Source: a virus. Taken from it: a stretch of DNA of 48,048 bases. The DNA is taken from positions 1 through 48,048 of IMG/VR virus record IMGVR_UViG_3300030109_001467; one strand, written 5' to 3'. Shown one piece after another: positions 33,887-41,583 of this stretch. Made by a program: the position numbers and the translations under genes. Position 1 is the first letter of the stretch. Each line of letters begins with the position of its first letter. The notes under the pieces are model-generated. The model had not been told where the DNA came from. It saw only the letters and a list, made by a program, of their open reading frames with translations, and did not search any database.

Positions 33887-36090
33887 TGAAGAAAATATTA
33901 CTACTATTATTACTACCAATAATAACTTTTGCACAAAAAGAAGTTGTTATACATATAAAAACAGATAGTTACCCAGGAGAAACTAAATGGACGTTATATA
34001 AAGATGCTTATCAAGGTGACACTTTGTCATATGTTGATTATAATTATTATGACTCGGCTAATTTTATGAACATTGACACGGTTTATATACCTGACAGTAT
34101 AAGTAATATATCTTGGGTTATATTTGATCAATATGGAGATGGTATAACTAACGGTGAGTATTATGTTACTGTATGTGGTGATACAATTATTGATTATCCC
34201 GCTAGTACTTTTACCACAGGGTTAATACACAATAGAGCCGTACCACAATGTATGCCTCAACCACCACCGTTACAAATGGTACCTGCGAAAGTTATAATAA
34301 ATTTAGATCAATACCAAAGTGAAACTAGTTGGGATATAAAAGATACAAATGGAACAACTTACGCTTCTGGCGGTGGTTATAATGCTCAGCCAGATTACGC
34401 TACAGTAGTTGTACCAGTTCAGATACCAAAAGGACCTTTAGTATTTACTATATACGATACTTATGGAGATGGATTAAATGGTAGTTTATGGCAAGGGCAA
34501 GATGGTTCTTATTATCTAAAACAATGTAATGACACATTGATACATGGTACAGATCCAGCTTTTGGTAACGACACTTCTCATGTGTTTATATCTGATTCTT
34601 GTCCACCTATATTAGGATGTACGGACAATGATTATATAGAGTGGAATCCTTTTGCAGATGTAGATGATGGTAGTTGTCAAACATTGAAAATATTTGGTTG
34701 TACGGATTCTACTATGTATAACTATGATCCTAACGCTAATACAATGGAGTTAATAGACACTTGTGTTTACACGTTAGTATTACATGATTTAATGGGTAAT
34801 GGTTGGGTAGGCTCACATTTAAAACTTATACACCCCGATACATCGTATCAATTTACTCATACTGGTGGATTTAATAACGTATATCACGTAGGGTTGACCG
34901 CTCCAGATCCTGTTACATTTAGATTTCATATATCTTCACAAGCTAGTTTAACTACAATAGAGTGTGGGTTTACTTTTATAAACCCAGAAGGTGACACGCT
35001 CATAAGTATACAACCGCCGTTTATACAGCCTTTATTACCATATCACATTATAACAAACTGTGGTAATACTTGTGAAGAAAAAGTATTTGGATGTTTAGAT
35101 CCTTTGGCTATTAACTATGATAGTACTGCAAATACTAGTGATAGTAGTTGTTACTATATACCTGGATGTATGAACTCATCTTATTTAGAATATTATACAC
35201 AGGGGTTTGTGGCAGATTATGATGATGGTAGTTGTGATGTAAAAGCTGTTTGGGGATGTATGGATTCTTTAGCATTTAATTATGATTCTACTGCAAACAT
35301 AGATAATGGAGGATGTGTACCAGTTATATATGGATGTATGGAGAGCTTGGCTTTTAACTACGATCCACTAGCAAACACACCAGATACGTGTGTAGCATAT
35401 TTATACGGGTGTACTGATCCAACTATGTTTAACTTTAATTCATTAGCAAACGCTGATGATGGAAGTTGCATACCATTTGTTTATGGATGTACAGATACAA
35501 CAATGTTTAATTTTAACCCTTTAGCAAACGCTGAATATGACCCTAGTAACTGCGTACCTTATATTTACGGTTGTACTGACCCTAGCATGCTTAACTACAA
35601 TCCTGACGCCAACACAGAGGACTTTAGTTGCGTTGCTTATATTTATGGCTGTATGGATAATACCGCTCTTAATTATGATTCACTTGCTAACACCGATAAC
35701 GGTTCGTGTATCGAGGTTGTTACAGGTTGTATGGACCAAAGCGCTTGGAACTACGATGTCTTGGCGAACGTCCACGATACTAGCACTTGTCTTTATGACG
35801 CTGGTTGTGTTACTGGCCCTGGCATACCTTATTGGTTGAATGATCCTTGTTATGCTTGGGTTATAGAAGTAGATGAGTATTGTTGTGAAAACGAGTGGGA
35901 TGAAATATGTCAACTAACATATAATTATTGTGAAGGAACATTTGTAGGACCTTTACCAAAAAGATTTAATAAAAAACTAATAGCAATTACAGATATACTA
36001 GGTAGACCTGTAAACAATATAACTAAAAACAAACTTATGTTCTACATATATGATGATGGAACAGTAGAAAAGAAAATAATAAAAAAATAA
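33886..36090 (+). CDS. Secreted T9SS-type protein with eleven Cys repeats
   Basis: A 734-residue protein with a signal peptide (MKKILLLLLLPIITFAQ). The N-terminal third holds three FD.YGDG/DLMGNGW units typical of Bacteroidetes secreted proteins. Residues 244-635 carry eleven GC(T/M/L)(D/N)..x.NY(D/N)..AN.(D/N)..SC repeats. Residues about 690-734 (ITDILGRPV...FYIYDDGTVEKKIIKK) match type IX secretion C-terminal sorting signals. In the host, such proteins are moved across the outer membrane and anchored or released. Here it may alter the host surface after infection or help adsorption. The region 35530-35830 is visibly richer in C and G than the rest of the gene, hinting at recombination with host DNA. 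Confidence 0.82.
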   Translation: MKKILLLLLLPIITFAQKEVVIHIKTDSYPGETKWTLYKDAYQGDTLSYVDYNYYDSANFMNIDTVYIPDSISNISWVIFDQYGDGITNGEYYVTVCGDTIIDYPASTFTTGLIHNRAVPQCMPQPPPLQMVPAKVIINLDQYQSETSWDIKDTNGTTYASGGGYNAQPDYATVVVPVQIPKGPLVFTIYDTYGDGLNGSLWQGQDGSYYLKQCNDTLIHGTDPAFGNDTSHVFISDSCPPILGCTDNDYIEWNPFADVDDGSCQTLKIFGCTDSTMYNYDPNANTMELIDTCVYTLVLHDLMGNGWVGSHLKLIHPDTSYQFTHTGGFNNVYHVGLTAPDPVTFRFHISSQASLTTIECGFTFINPEGDTLISIQPPFIQPLLPYHIITNCGNTCEEKVFGCLDPLAINYDSTANTSDSSCYYIPGCMNSSYLEYYTQGFVADYDDGSCDVKAVWGCMDSLAFNYDSTANIDNGGCVPVIYGCMESLAFNYDPLANTPDTCVAYLYGCTDPTMFNFNSLANADDGSCIPFVYGCTDTTMFNFNPLANAEYDPSNCVPYIYGCTDPSMLNYNPDANTEDFSCVAYIYGCMDNTALNYDSLANTDNGSCIEVVTGCMDQSAWNYDVLANVHDTSTCLYDAGCVTGPGIPYWLNDPCYAWVIEVDEYCCENEWDEICQLTYNYCEGTFVGPLPKRFNKKLIAITDILGRPVNNITKNKLMFYIYDDGTVEKKIIKK
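34615..35790 (+). repeat. Eleven in-frame Cys repeats (GCTD...NYDPxAN..DGSC)
   Basis: Coding repeat array inside the secreted protein. Units run about 21-35 residues, each starting Gly-Cys and ending in Cys. The best-preserved units are GCTDPTMFNFNSLANADDG and GCMDNTALNYDSLANTDNG, each followed by SC. The two Cys per unit could form one disulfide each. Units differ at DNA level, so this is an old or diversified array and not a recent tandem expansion. Confidence 0.85.
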
Positions 36091-36093
36091 ATT

Positions 36094-36537
36094 ATGGCAA
36101 TAATTACACCAACACTAACATTAACATCAAACGCTGCTACAGCTGGTACTAATCCAGGACCACTAAGTATAGCTTTGTCTTTATCCGCTACAGACGATAT
36201 AACTGTTACGACTGTTAAAGCTGCTAATATAACAGTTTCAACTACCGCTGCTAGTTTGTTTACAGACGCTCTACAAACAGAGGGTGATACAGCTGGTACA
36301 CACGGTTCTTTTATATACTTTAAAAATACTAGCCCGGCTGATCATGATGTTTATATAGGATTTGAAGCATCAGGAGCTACAGCAGCGGAAATGCAAGCCG
36401 CTGGAGCAGCTACAAGATTAGGTACTTTAAAACAAAATGAGTTTGCGTTTTTTCCTTATGATTTTGCTGGCGATATTACGATCGACGCAGAAAACTCAAG
36501 TGCTACTTTAGAATACTTTTTATTCTCAAGAACATAA
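36094..36537 (+). CDS. Small virion-type protein
   Basis: A 147-residue Ala/Thr-rich protein with no Cys and no signal peptide, starting MAIITPTLTLTSNAATAG and ending AENSSATLEYFLFSRT. The pattern ...FFPYDFAGDITIDAENSSATLEYFLF is one I associate with small tail-associated proteins of marine phages. It sits between two exported proteins but itself looks intracellular or virion-bound. Its stop overlaps the next ATG. Confidence 0.55.
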   Translation: MAIITPTLTLTSNAATAGTNPGPLSIALSLSATDDITVTTVKAANITVSTTAASLFTDALQTEGDTAGTHGSFIYFKNTSPADHDVYIGFEASGATAAEMQAAGAATRLGTLKQNEFAFFPYDFAGDITIDAENSSATLEYFLFSRT

Positions 36538-37655
36538 TGAAAAAGATATTAATAATATTACTAATCATTCTGACATCTTGCGCTGCTACAAAAACCTGTT
36601 GTGGGCAGTTTAGTTATAAAGGATATGATTATGACATTCAAAATATTTTAAAAAATCAATTAAAGTTTTCTACTATATACGGAGCGGTAAACGGTGGTAC
36701 ATCTATATCTGATGTTAAACAGTTTTCAGTTATAGACGGCTTACAAACGTCAATGATAGAAACTCCTTATGATTATTCTTTTACTTTAGGTATAAGAAAA
36801 ATTGCAAGGTTTGGGTATGAAAATAAAGCTAATACTTTTTATGACGGTACTGAGTCTAATTATACAGACGCTGCAACCGTAGGCAAGGTACAGGGGTTTG
36901 AATATTTGTTTGAAATAGATTACGCTAGACAACAAGGTTTAGACTACATAGATCAACATCATTTTATTAGATATAGTTCTGATGACAATTGTGATGGCCC
37001 TTTGTGTATAGATCATTTTGCTGCTAAAGTAGAATATTTAAAAGATGGTTTCGCTGATGTAGAGTATTTCGAGTTATCAGAAAGGTATAGATACAAGAAA
37101 GACAAAAACTTAGCGTTTAGTATAGGTGCTGCACATAGACTAGCAGAACCATACGGTTATGATCCGCTAGAAGAATGGGTCTTGGATAATGGCAATTTGC
37201 ATTACACTTACTTAGCAATACAAGAAGGATATACTATAGATGTTGCAAACAGTGAGTATAAAGATCCAAGCGGAAACACCGTTGCTAACAGTGCTGACGT
37301 TTGGAAGGAGGTTGTTATACCACAAGTACTGTCTGATTATACTACTAGAAAAAGAAACGAATTAAATAGAGTTATACAACATTCTCTAGTTGTAGGATTT
37401 GATTATTACAACTACAGTAAAAGCTACTGGTTACACGCTTGGGGTAATTTATTACCTTATCATTATGATGATGGTGGAGAGTTTTCTTATCACAAATATA
37501 ACAATGGGGAACAGTGGTATGATTATTCTGGAGGAATTATATTTGGTAGAAAAATAGATAAACAATTAGGTATATTTGCAGAAGGCAAATACAATAAGTA
37601 CTGGAATAGAGAGTGGTACGATTTTAAATTTGGTGTTAATTACATAATACGATAA
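36537..37655 (+). CDS. Putative lipoprotein / outer-membrane barrel-like protein
   Basis: A 372-residue protein starting MKKILIILLIILTSCAATKTCCGQ. LTSC at 12-15 fits a lipobox with Cys15 as acyl site, although a second Cys pair follows immediately. The mature part is rich in aromatic and acidic residues, with alternating-strand patterns ending GIFAEGKYNKYWNREWYDFKFGVNYIIR, similar to the last strands of an outer-membrane barrel. It is therefore exported to the host envelope. Function unknown: blocking superinfection or altering surface permeability are guesses. Coupled by overlapping stop/start on both sides. Confidence 0.6.
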   Translation: MKKILIILLIILTSCAATKTCCGQFSYKGYDYDIQNILKNQLKFSTIYGAVNGGTSISDVKQFSVIDGLQTSMIETPYDYSFTLGIRKIARFGYENKANTFYDGTESNYTDAATVGKVQGFEYLFEIDYARQQGLDYIDQHHFIRYSSDDNCDGPLCIDHFAAKVEYLKDGFADVEYFELSERYRYKKDKNLAFSIGAAHRLAEPYGYDPLEEWVLDNGNLHYTYLAIQEGYTIDVANSEYKDPSGNTVANSADVWKEVVIPQVLSDYTTRKRNELNRVIQHSLVVGFDYYNYSKSYWLHAWGNLLPYHYDDGGEFSYHKYNNGEQWYDYSGGIIFGRKIDKQLGIFAEGKYNKYWNREWYDFKFGVNYIIR

Positions 37656-38812
37656 TGAAGTTTGTAAATCCATTTCCTAACAACTTAGACCTAGCTGATA
37701 TAACAGGTGTTGATTTAACAGGTAGTTTACCTATAACTATAAATAGTGAAACTGGTATAACTAGTGGTGATTATTCAGCTACAATAGGTGTTGACACTGC
37801 TACTACTGATGCAAAAGGTGTGGTTGAATTAGCAACTACAGCAGAGGTAACTACCGGTACAGACGCGGGTAGAGTGGTAACGCCTGATGGGTTAAAAGAC
37901 GGATATCAAGGAAGTACAAATATAACCACGTTAGGAAATATATCAACATGCGCAGGTTTTGCAATGACTGGAGATTTTGCTCAAACATCTGGTGATATGA
38001 CTCTTTTTCACGCTGCTAATGACGCTAATCCCACTATTAGTTTAGGATCTTCTGCTACTGAAAGATTAGAAATAAAAGCTCAATACGAAAGTGGCGCACA
38101 AGGATTAGATGTTGTTAAGTTTATAACTCACACTGCTGGTGGTTCTTCTGATGATGCTAGGTTTGCTTTTAACGTAGATGAAACTTTTATTTTTAATATA
38201 TTAGATGCTGGCGTAAGAATAAAATCTAGTGGTATTCTTGAGATGGGTAGTGGTAACACTATATTGTCTGATAGCAGCGGAACCACAACACTATCTAATA
38301 TAGACGCATTAGACGCTACTACAACAGCCACTATTCAAGCAGCTCAATTAATACATTATGACTTTCAAGGTTATGGCACTGGTGATGGAACTAATTTTGA
38401 AATGTCCAAAAACGTTGCTACTAATACAGCTCCGTTTAATCATGATGTTAGCATTGGATCAGATGGATTAACTGCTCAAACAGTGCAAACGTGGATGAGA
38501 TTGGGTGGAAAGGTAATGCCTAAAGCCTGTACGCTTAAACGAATTACGGGTTGGTCAACTACGGCTGGTAGTGCTACAGCTAATATAGGGTTATTTAAAG
38601 TAACTCCTACAAGAAATAATAATAGTAATGTATCTGCAGTAGAGTTAGCAGACGTCTCTTACACGGCTATGGGTAATGCTAAAATGGAAGATCATGATGT
38701 AACTAGTTTTACAGCTACAGCTATAGCCGCTGGAGATATATTGTTTACAGCTTTAAAATCAGAAAGTGGAGCAATACAATATTTTTCTTTAACTGTAGAA
38801 GTAGAACTTTAA
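37655..38812 (+). CDS. Tail fibre / appendage protein
   Basis: A 385-residue Thr/Gly/Ser/Asp-rich protein. The segment TTDAKGVVELATTAEVTTGTD followed by RVVTPDGL (residues about 50-76) is the widespread fibre motif 'KGvvelAT.aEv..GtD..raVTP.gL'. After it comes a beta-rich shaft and a C-terminal domain of about 150 residues beginning near HYDFQGYGTGDGTNFEMS that could bind the receptor or a partner. There is no signal peptide. It follows the envelope-directed cassette by a TAATGA overlap. Confidence 0.75.
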   Translation: MKFVNPFPNNLDLADITGVDLTGSLPITINSETGITSGDYSATIGVDTATTDAKGVVELATTAEVTTGTDAGRVVTPDGLKDGYQGSTNITTLGNISTCAGFAMTGDFAQTSGDMTLFHAANDANPTISLGSSATERLEIKAQYESGAQGLDVVKFITHTAGGSSDDARFAFNVDETFIFNILDAGVRIKSSGILEMGSGNTILSDSSGTTTLSNIDALDATTTATIQAAQLIHYDFQGYGTGDGTNFEMSKNVATNTAPFNHDVSIGSDGLTAQTVQTWMRLGGKVMPKACTLKRITGWSTTAGSATANIGLFKVTPTRNNNSNVSAVELADVSYTAMGNAKMEDHDVTSFTATAIAAGDILFTALKSESGAIQYFSLTVEVEL

Positions 38813-38825
38813 TAAATAATAAATT

Positions 38826-39365
38826 ATGGCGCAACAGGTATTTAAAATAACAGACGATAATAAAGTTAAATTACTAGGTAGTAGAGAGGGATATAATCAA
38901 TTAAAATCTATTACAATTGCTAATTTACATAGCGCCGATACTAATGTTACTTTGTATTTAGCTTCTCAAGTTGGTGACGATATTACAGATTCAGGTACAG
39001 ACGCAAACGAAGCTGATAATTCTGCTACAACAAGCTCTGTTACGCTAACAGTTGATGGTACCGCTGCTACATCTGACACGTTTTTAAACGAACAAGTGTT
39101 TAAATCAGACGGAACTTTATTTGGAACTTGTACAGCTAGAAATAGTAATACAGAAATTGTTTTTGGAGGTGGGCTTTCTCAAACATTAGCAAACAACGAT
39201 AGTTTATTTGTTGGGACTAGATATCACATTCTTGCAGGTAGTGTTATACCAACCCGTCAGACGTTGATATTACAAGGTAATGAAATTAGTTTTGATAATT
39301 TAAGATACGCTATGTATATTAAATTAGGAGGTGCAACACCTGTAGACGTAATAATAAATTCTTAA
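38826..39365 (+). CDS. Virion-type protein, possibly fibre-associated
   Basis: A 179-residue beta-rich protein starting MAQQVFKITDDNKVKLLGS. The region GTLFGTCTARNSNTEIVFGGGL followed by NNDSLFVG resembles the end of the protein at 2004. It probably forms a small beta-barrel decoration or fibre tip partner. It follows the fibre gene after 13 bases of A/T leader. No family recognised. Confidence 0.55.
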   Translation: MAQQVFKITDDNKVKLLGSREGYNQLKSITIANLHSADTNVTLYLASQVGDDITDSGTDANEADNSATTSSVTLTVDGTAATSDTFLNEQVFKSDGTLFGTCTARNSNTEIVFGGGLSQTLANNDSLFVGTRYHILAGSVIPTRQTLILQGNEISFDNLRYAMYIKLGGATPVDVIINS

Positions 39366-39366
39366 A

Positions 39367-39717
39367 ATGGCATACATACAAAAAAATAATCCTTTTGTAA
39401 AAACTAAATGTGGTAGAAGATACGCTCCTCTACAAGCTCAAATAATGGGTGATTTTAAATCTCCTTTTGAGCAGTCAAACAAAAGAACAAAAGGTAAAGG
39501 CAGACATTTTAGAACTTCGGAAGAAGGAGCTGGAATGACAAAGGCTGGAGTTGCTTCTTATAAAGCGGCAAACCCTGGTAGTAAATTAAAAACAGCTGTA
39601 ACAGGTAAAGTAAAACCTGGTAGTAAAGCAGCTGGTAGAAGAAAATCATTTTGTGCTAGATCAAAAGGTTGGACTGGTGAAAGAGGTAAGGCGGCTAGAC
39701 GTAGATGGAAATGTTAG
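39367..39717 (+). CDS. Basic Cys/Gly/Lys-rich phage protein (DUF6321-like)
   Basis: A 116-residue very basic protein. The stretch EGAGMTKAGVASYKAANPGSKL, then TAVTGKVKPGSKAAGRRKSFCARSKGWTG and RGKAARRRWKC, is a conserved pattern in marine phages that I recall as a DUF family (probably DUF6321). Charge and glycine content suggest nucleic-acid or virion association. The Cys residues at CARS and the C-terminal WKC may bind metal. It overlaps the next gene by 13 bases. Function unknown. Confidence 0.6.
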   Translation: MAYIQKNNPFVKTKCGRRYAPLQAQIMGDFKSPFEQSNKRTKGKGRHFRTSEEGAGMTKAGVASYKAANPGSKLKTAVTGKVKPGSKAAGRRKSFCARSKGWTGERGKAARRRWKC

Positions 39718-40232
39718 AAGGATTTAAAATACAAAAATATTTGGATAAAAAACCGCCTAGTGAAAATTCTATTACAACTAAAGGTGAAGTTAAAGAATTA
39801 ACTAAACTACCTATTAGAGAAAAGTTTATAAAAGAAAAAGATGATATTAAAAAATCTTTTGAAAGTATAGTAGGTAAAGAACCGTTGATACAAAAATTAA
39901 TAAATGAGTCTGCACCTATTATAATGAAAATTAAAAAACATCATAATAGACCTAGGCCAAAAGTCATGGCTAAAAAAATAAAAACAAAAATGGAGGATAT
40001 AGAAATGGCCTCAATGAAAACACCTTCTTATCCATCTGGTCACTCGGTTCAAGGAATATTAATAGCTAACGCTTTAGCTGATAAATATCCTAACAAAAAA
40101 GATAAGTTAAAAAAAATGGGTAGAGATATATCATACAGCAGAAGATCTGCTAGAGCCCACTTTAAATCTGATTCATTGTTTGGTGAACAGATAGGTAAAG
40201 ATATGTATAACTATATAAAAAATAAAATATGA
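39705..40232 (+). CDS. PAP2-family phosphatase (soluble)
   Basis: A 175-residue protein with all three PAP2/haloperoxidase signature motifs: K75-x6-R82-P83 (KIKKHHNRP), PSGHS (110-114), and S145-R146-x5-H152-x3-D156. The last two carry the catalytic histidines that form the phospho-enzyme. There is no membrane segment, unlike most bacterial PAP2 enzymes, so a soluble phosphatase acting on small phosphates, nucleotides or exposed lipid head groups is likely. The first 70 residues are helical, basic and of unknown use. Start at ATG 39705, with 39711 as a second option inside the upstream gene's end. Confidence 0.78.
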   Translation: MEMLEGFKIQKYLDKKPPSENSITTKGEVKELTKLPIREKFIKEKDDIKKSFESIVGKEPLIQKLINESAPIIMKIKKHHNRPRPKVMAKKIKTKMEDIEMASMKTPSYPSGHSVQGILIANALADKYPNKKDKLKKMGRDISYSRRSARAHFKSDSLFGEQIGKDMYNYIKNKI

Positions 40233-40459
40233 GAAATACGCCATTAAGAGCTTTTGCTGGAAAAGAAAAACTTAAAGAAGTTTCAGGAGAATTAAAAAAA
40301 GCTAGCAACATGCACGCTGCGCAGGCTAAAAAAATTGACAATATTATAAGTCCACTAAAGGGTAAATTAAAGCCATGTCAAAAAGCTGCAGCTAGAAAGA
40401 AGTTCGATGTTTACCCTAGTGCTTACGCAAATATGTGGGCTTCAAACCACAAGTGCTAA
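40229..40459 (+). CDS. Small basic phage protein with FDVYPSAYAN motif
   Basis: A 76-residue protein with CQKAAARKKFDVYPSAYANMWASNHKC. The ARKKF.VYPSAYAN.WAS..C signature recurs in small basic proteins of marine phages of unknown function. The N-terminus MRNTPLRAF and the internal SPLKGK recall the SPLK-type peptides in other genes here. Both ends overlap neighbours (ATGA upstream, TAATG downstream), so it belongs to the 39367-40917 trio. Confidence 0.6.
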   Translation: MRNTPLRAFAGKEKLKEVSGELKKASNMHAAQAKKIDNIISPLKGKLKPCQKAAARKKFDVYPSAYANMWASNHKC

Positions 40460-40917
40460 TGCCTTACAATATTAAAGATAAGTTTATAAAAAACAGTCCT
40501 TTGCCTTGTTGGAAAGGTTACGAACGTGTACCTGGTACAACTAAAGGTGCTAAAGGTAGTTGTCGTAAATCTTCTCCTGTAAAAGAATATGTTTCAGACG
40601 CTCAACGAAAAGCCGTGTGGGCAAGCAAGGCTGATGGCGGTAAAGGTAATCCAAATAAAATGTTATCACCAATTAAAGCAAAGCAAAAAGGTGGTGGTAC
40701 TAAAAAAGTTTGTTTACCCAAAGCTAAGATTGCTAGTATGAGTAGCGCTGAAAAAAACAAAGTAATAGCTGCAAAACAAGCTGCTGGTAGAGCAGGTAAA
40801 TATAAAAGATCTAGTTCTAGTAATGTTACTGGTACTAAGAGCGATGGTCTAAGAGATTGGGTTAAACAAGACTGGAGACAAGTTGGTAACCCGAGTAAAA
40901 AATGTGGAGAAAAATAA
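40459..40917 (+). CDS. Basic phage protein with AQRKAVWASKADGGKGNP motif
   Basis: A 152-residue protein from ATG 40459 (MPYNIKDKF). The frame opens at 40435, but the later ATG overlaps the upstream stop as TAATG and is preferred. It contains NSPLPCWKGYERVPGTTKGAKGSC, SSPVKEYVSDAQRKAVWASKADGGKGNP and, at the end, LRDWVKQDWRQVGNPSKKCG. These motifs are familiar from marine phage proteins without known role. Very basic, with several Cys that could bind metal. It is likely virion- or DNA-associated together with the two genes upstream. Confidence 0.6.
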   Translation: MPYNIKDKFIKNSPLPCWKGYERVPGTTKGAKGSCRKSSPVKEYVSDAQRKAVWASKADGGKGNPNKMLSPIKAKQKGGGTKKVCLPKAKIASMSSAEKNKVIAAKQAAGRAGKYKRSSSSNVTGTKSDGLRDWVKQDWRQVGNPSKKCGEK

Positions 40918-40927
40918 ATAAAAAACT

Positions 40928-41104
40928 ATGAAAATAAATTGGATAAACGGTTATGCTGCCGGAAACAAAAAGCAAAAATATGAATTTAACTTTAGGTTAG
41001 GTACGTTTACAGTTTTAGAAATTAAAGCTTGTTTGTTCTGTGACGAAAAGTGCACAGCTAAAAGATTTAGGTTAATGATATTAAATTTAGGATTTGAATT
41101 ATAA
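40928..41104 (+). CDS. Small Cys-containing protein (58 residues)
   Basis: An ATG at 40928 opens a 58-codon frame that ends with TAA 41102-41104, overlapping the ATG of the M15 peptidase by one base. The protein starts MKINWINGYAAGNKKQKYEF and contains CLFCDEKC (C-x2-C-x3-C), a possible metal-binding or redox knuckle. It fills the only gap of notable length in the arm. Overlap coupling and the otherwise unused space support it as real. No family recognised. Confidence 0.6.
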   Translation: MKINWINGYAAGNKKQKYEFNFRLGTFTVLEIKACLFCDEKCTAKRFRLMILNLGFEL

Positions 41105-41580
41105 TGGAAAAGATTAGTAAACATGTAAGTTGGCACGAAGGAACTTATAGCAGAACTGGTGAAAGAAGAGATTTAGATAACACTCCAAACAAAGATCAAC
41201 TTATACGCATGAAAGAAGTTGCTGAAAACTTATTTGAACCATTACGTGAGTGGGTTGGTGGTCCAATAAAAATAAATAGTTTTTTCAGAGGTGAACCTGT
41301 TAATACAGCGATAGGTGGTAGCACTAGATCACAACACATGAAAGGCCAGGCTATAGATATTGATGATACATTTAGACATAAGACAAATGCAGAAATGTAC
41401 TATTATATAAAAGACAATCTAGACTTTGATCAAATGATATGGGAGTTTGGAAATGATGAAAATCCTAATTGGTTACATATTAGTTGGGTGTCACATAGAC
41501 CTAATAGAAAGAAATTAACCATTGCTAAGAAAGTAAATGGTAGAACAAAATATATTCACGAAGTACAACTTAAAAAATAA
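41104..41580 (+). CDS. M15-family peptidase (candidate endolysin)
   Basis: A 158-residue protein matching peptidase M15_3: INSFFRGEPVNTAIGGSTRSQHMKGQAIDIDD supplies His78 and Asp85, and a later NWLHISW supplies His125, with Glu114 as probable catalytic acid. These bind zinc and hydrolyse peptide bonds in peptidoglycan stems (D-Ala-D-Ala or L-Ala-D-Glu type). It has no signal peptide and no binding domain, so it would need the holin at 1606 for release. Start overlaps the small upstream gene (TAATG). Confidence 0.85.
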   Translation: MEKISKHVSWHEGTYSRTGERRDLDNTPNKDQLIRMKEVAENLFEPLREWVGGPIKINSFFRGEPVNTAIGGSTRSQHMKGQAIDIDDTFRHKTNAEMYYYIKDNLDFDQMIWEFGNDENPNWLHISWVSHRPNRKKLTIAKKVNGRTKYIHEVQLKK

Positions 41581-41583
41581 ATT

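Noticed and set aside
34615-35790. Repeat array as CRISPR
   Set aside because: Units are in-frame protein repeats with conserved Cys and Asn-Tyr residues. DNA repeats are not identical and there are no spacers.
35537-35839. 100-residue hydrophobic frame inside the repeat gene
   Set aside because: It lies in a shifted frame of the T9SS-type protein and is open because of the local composition shift. It has no leader, and the overlapped frame has clear domain content.
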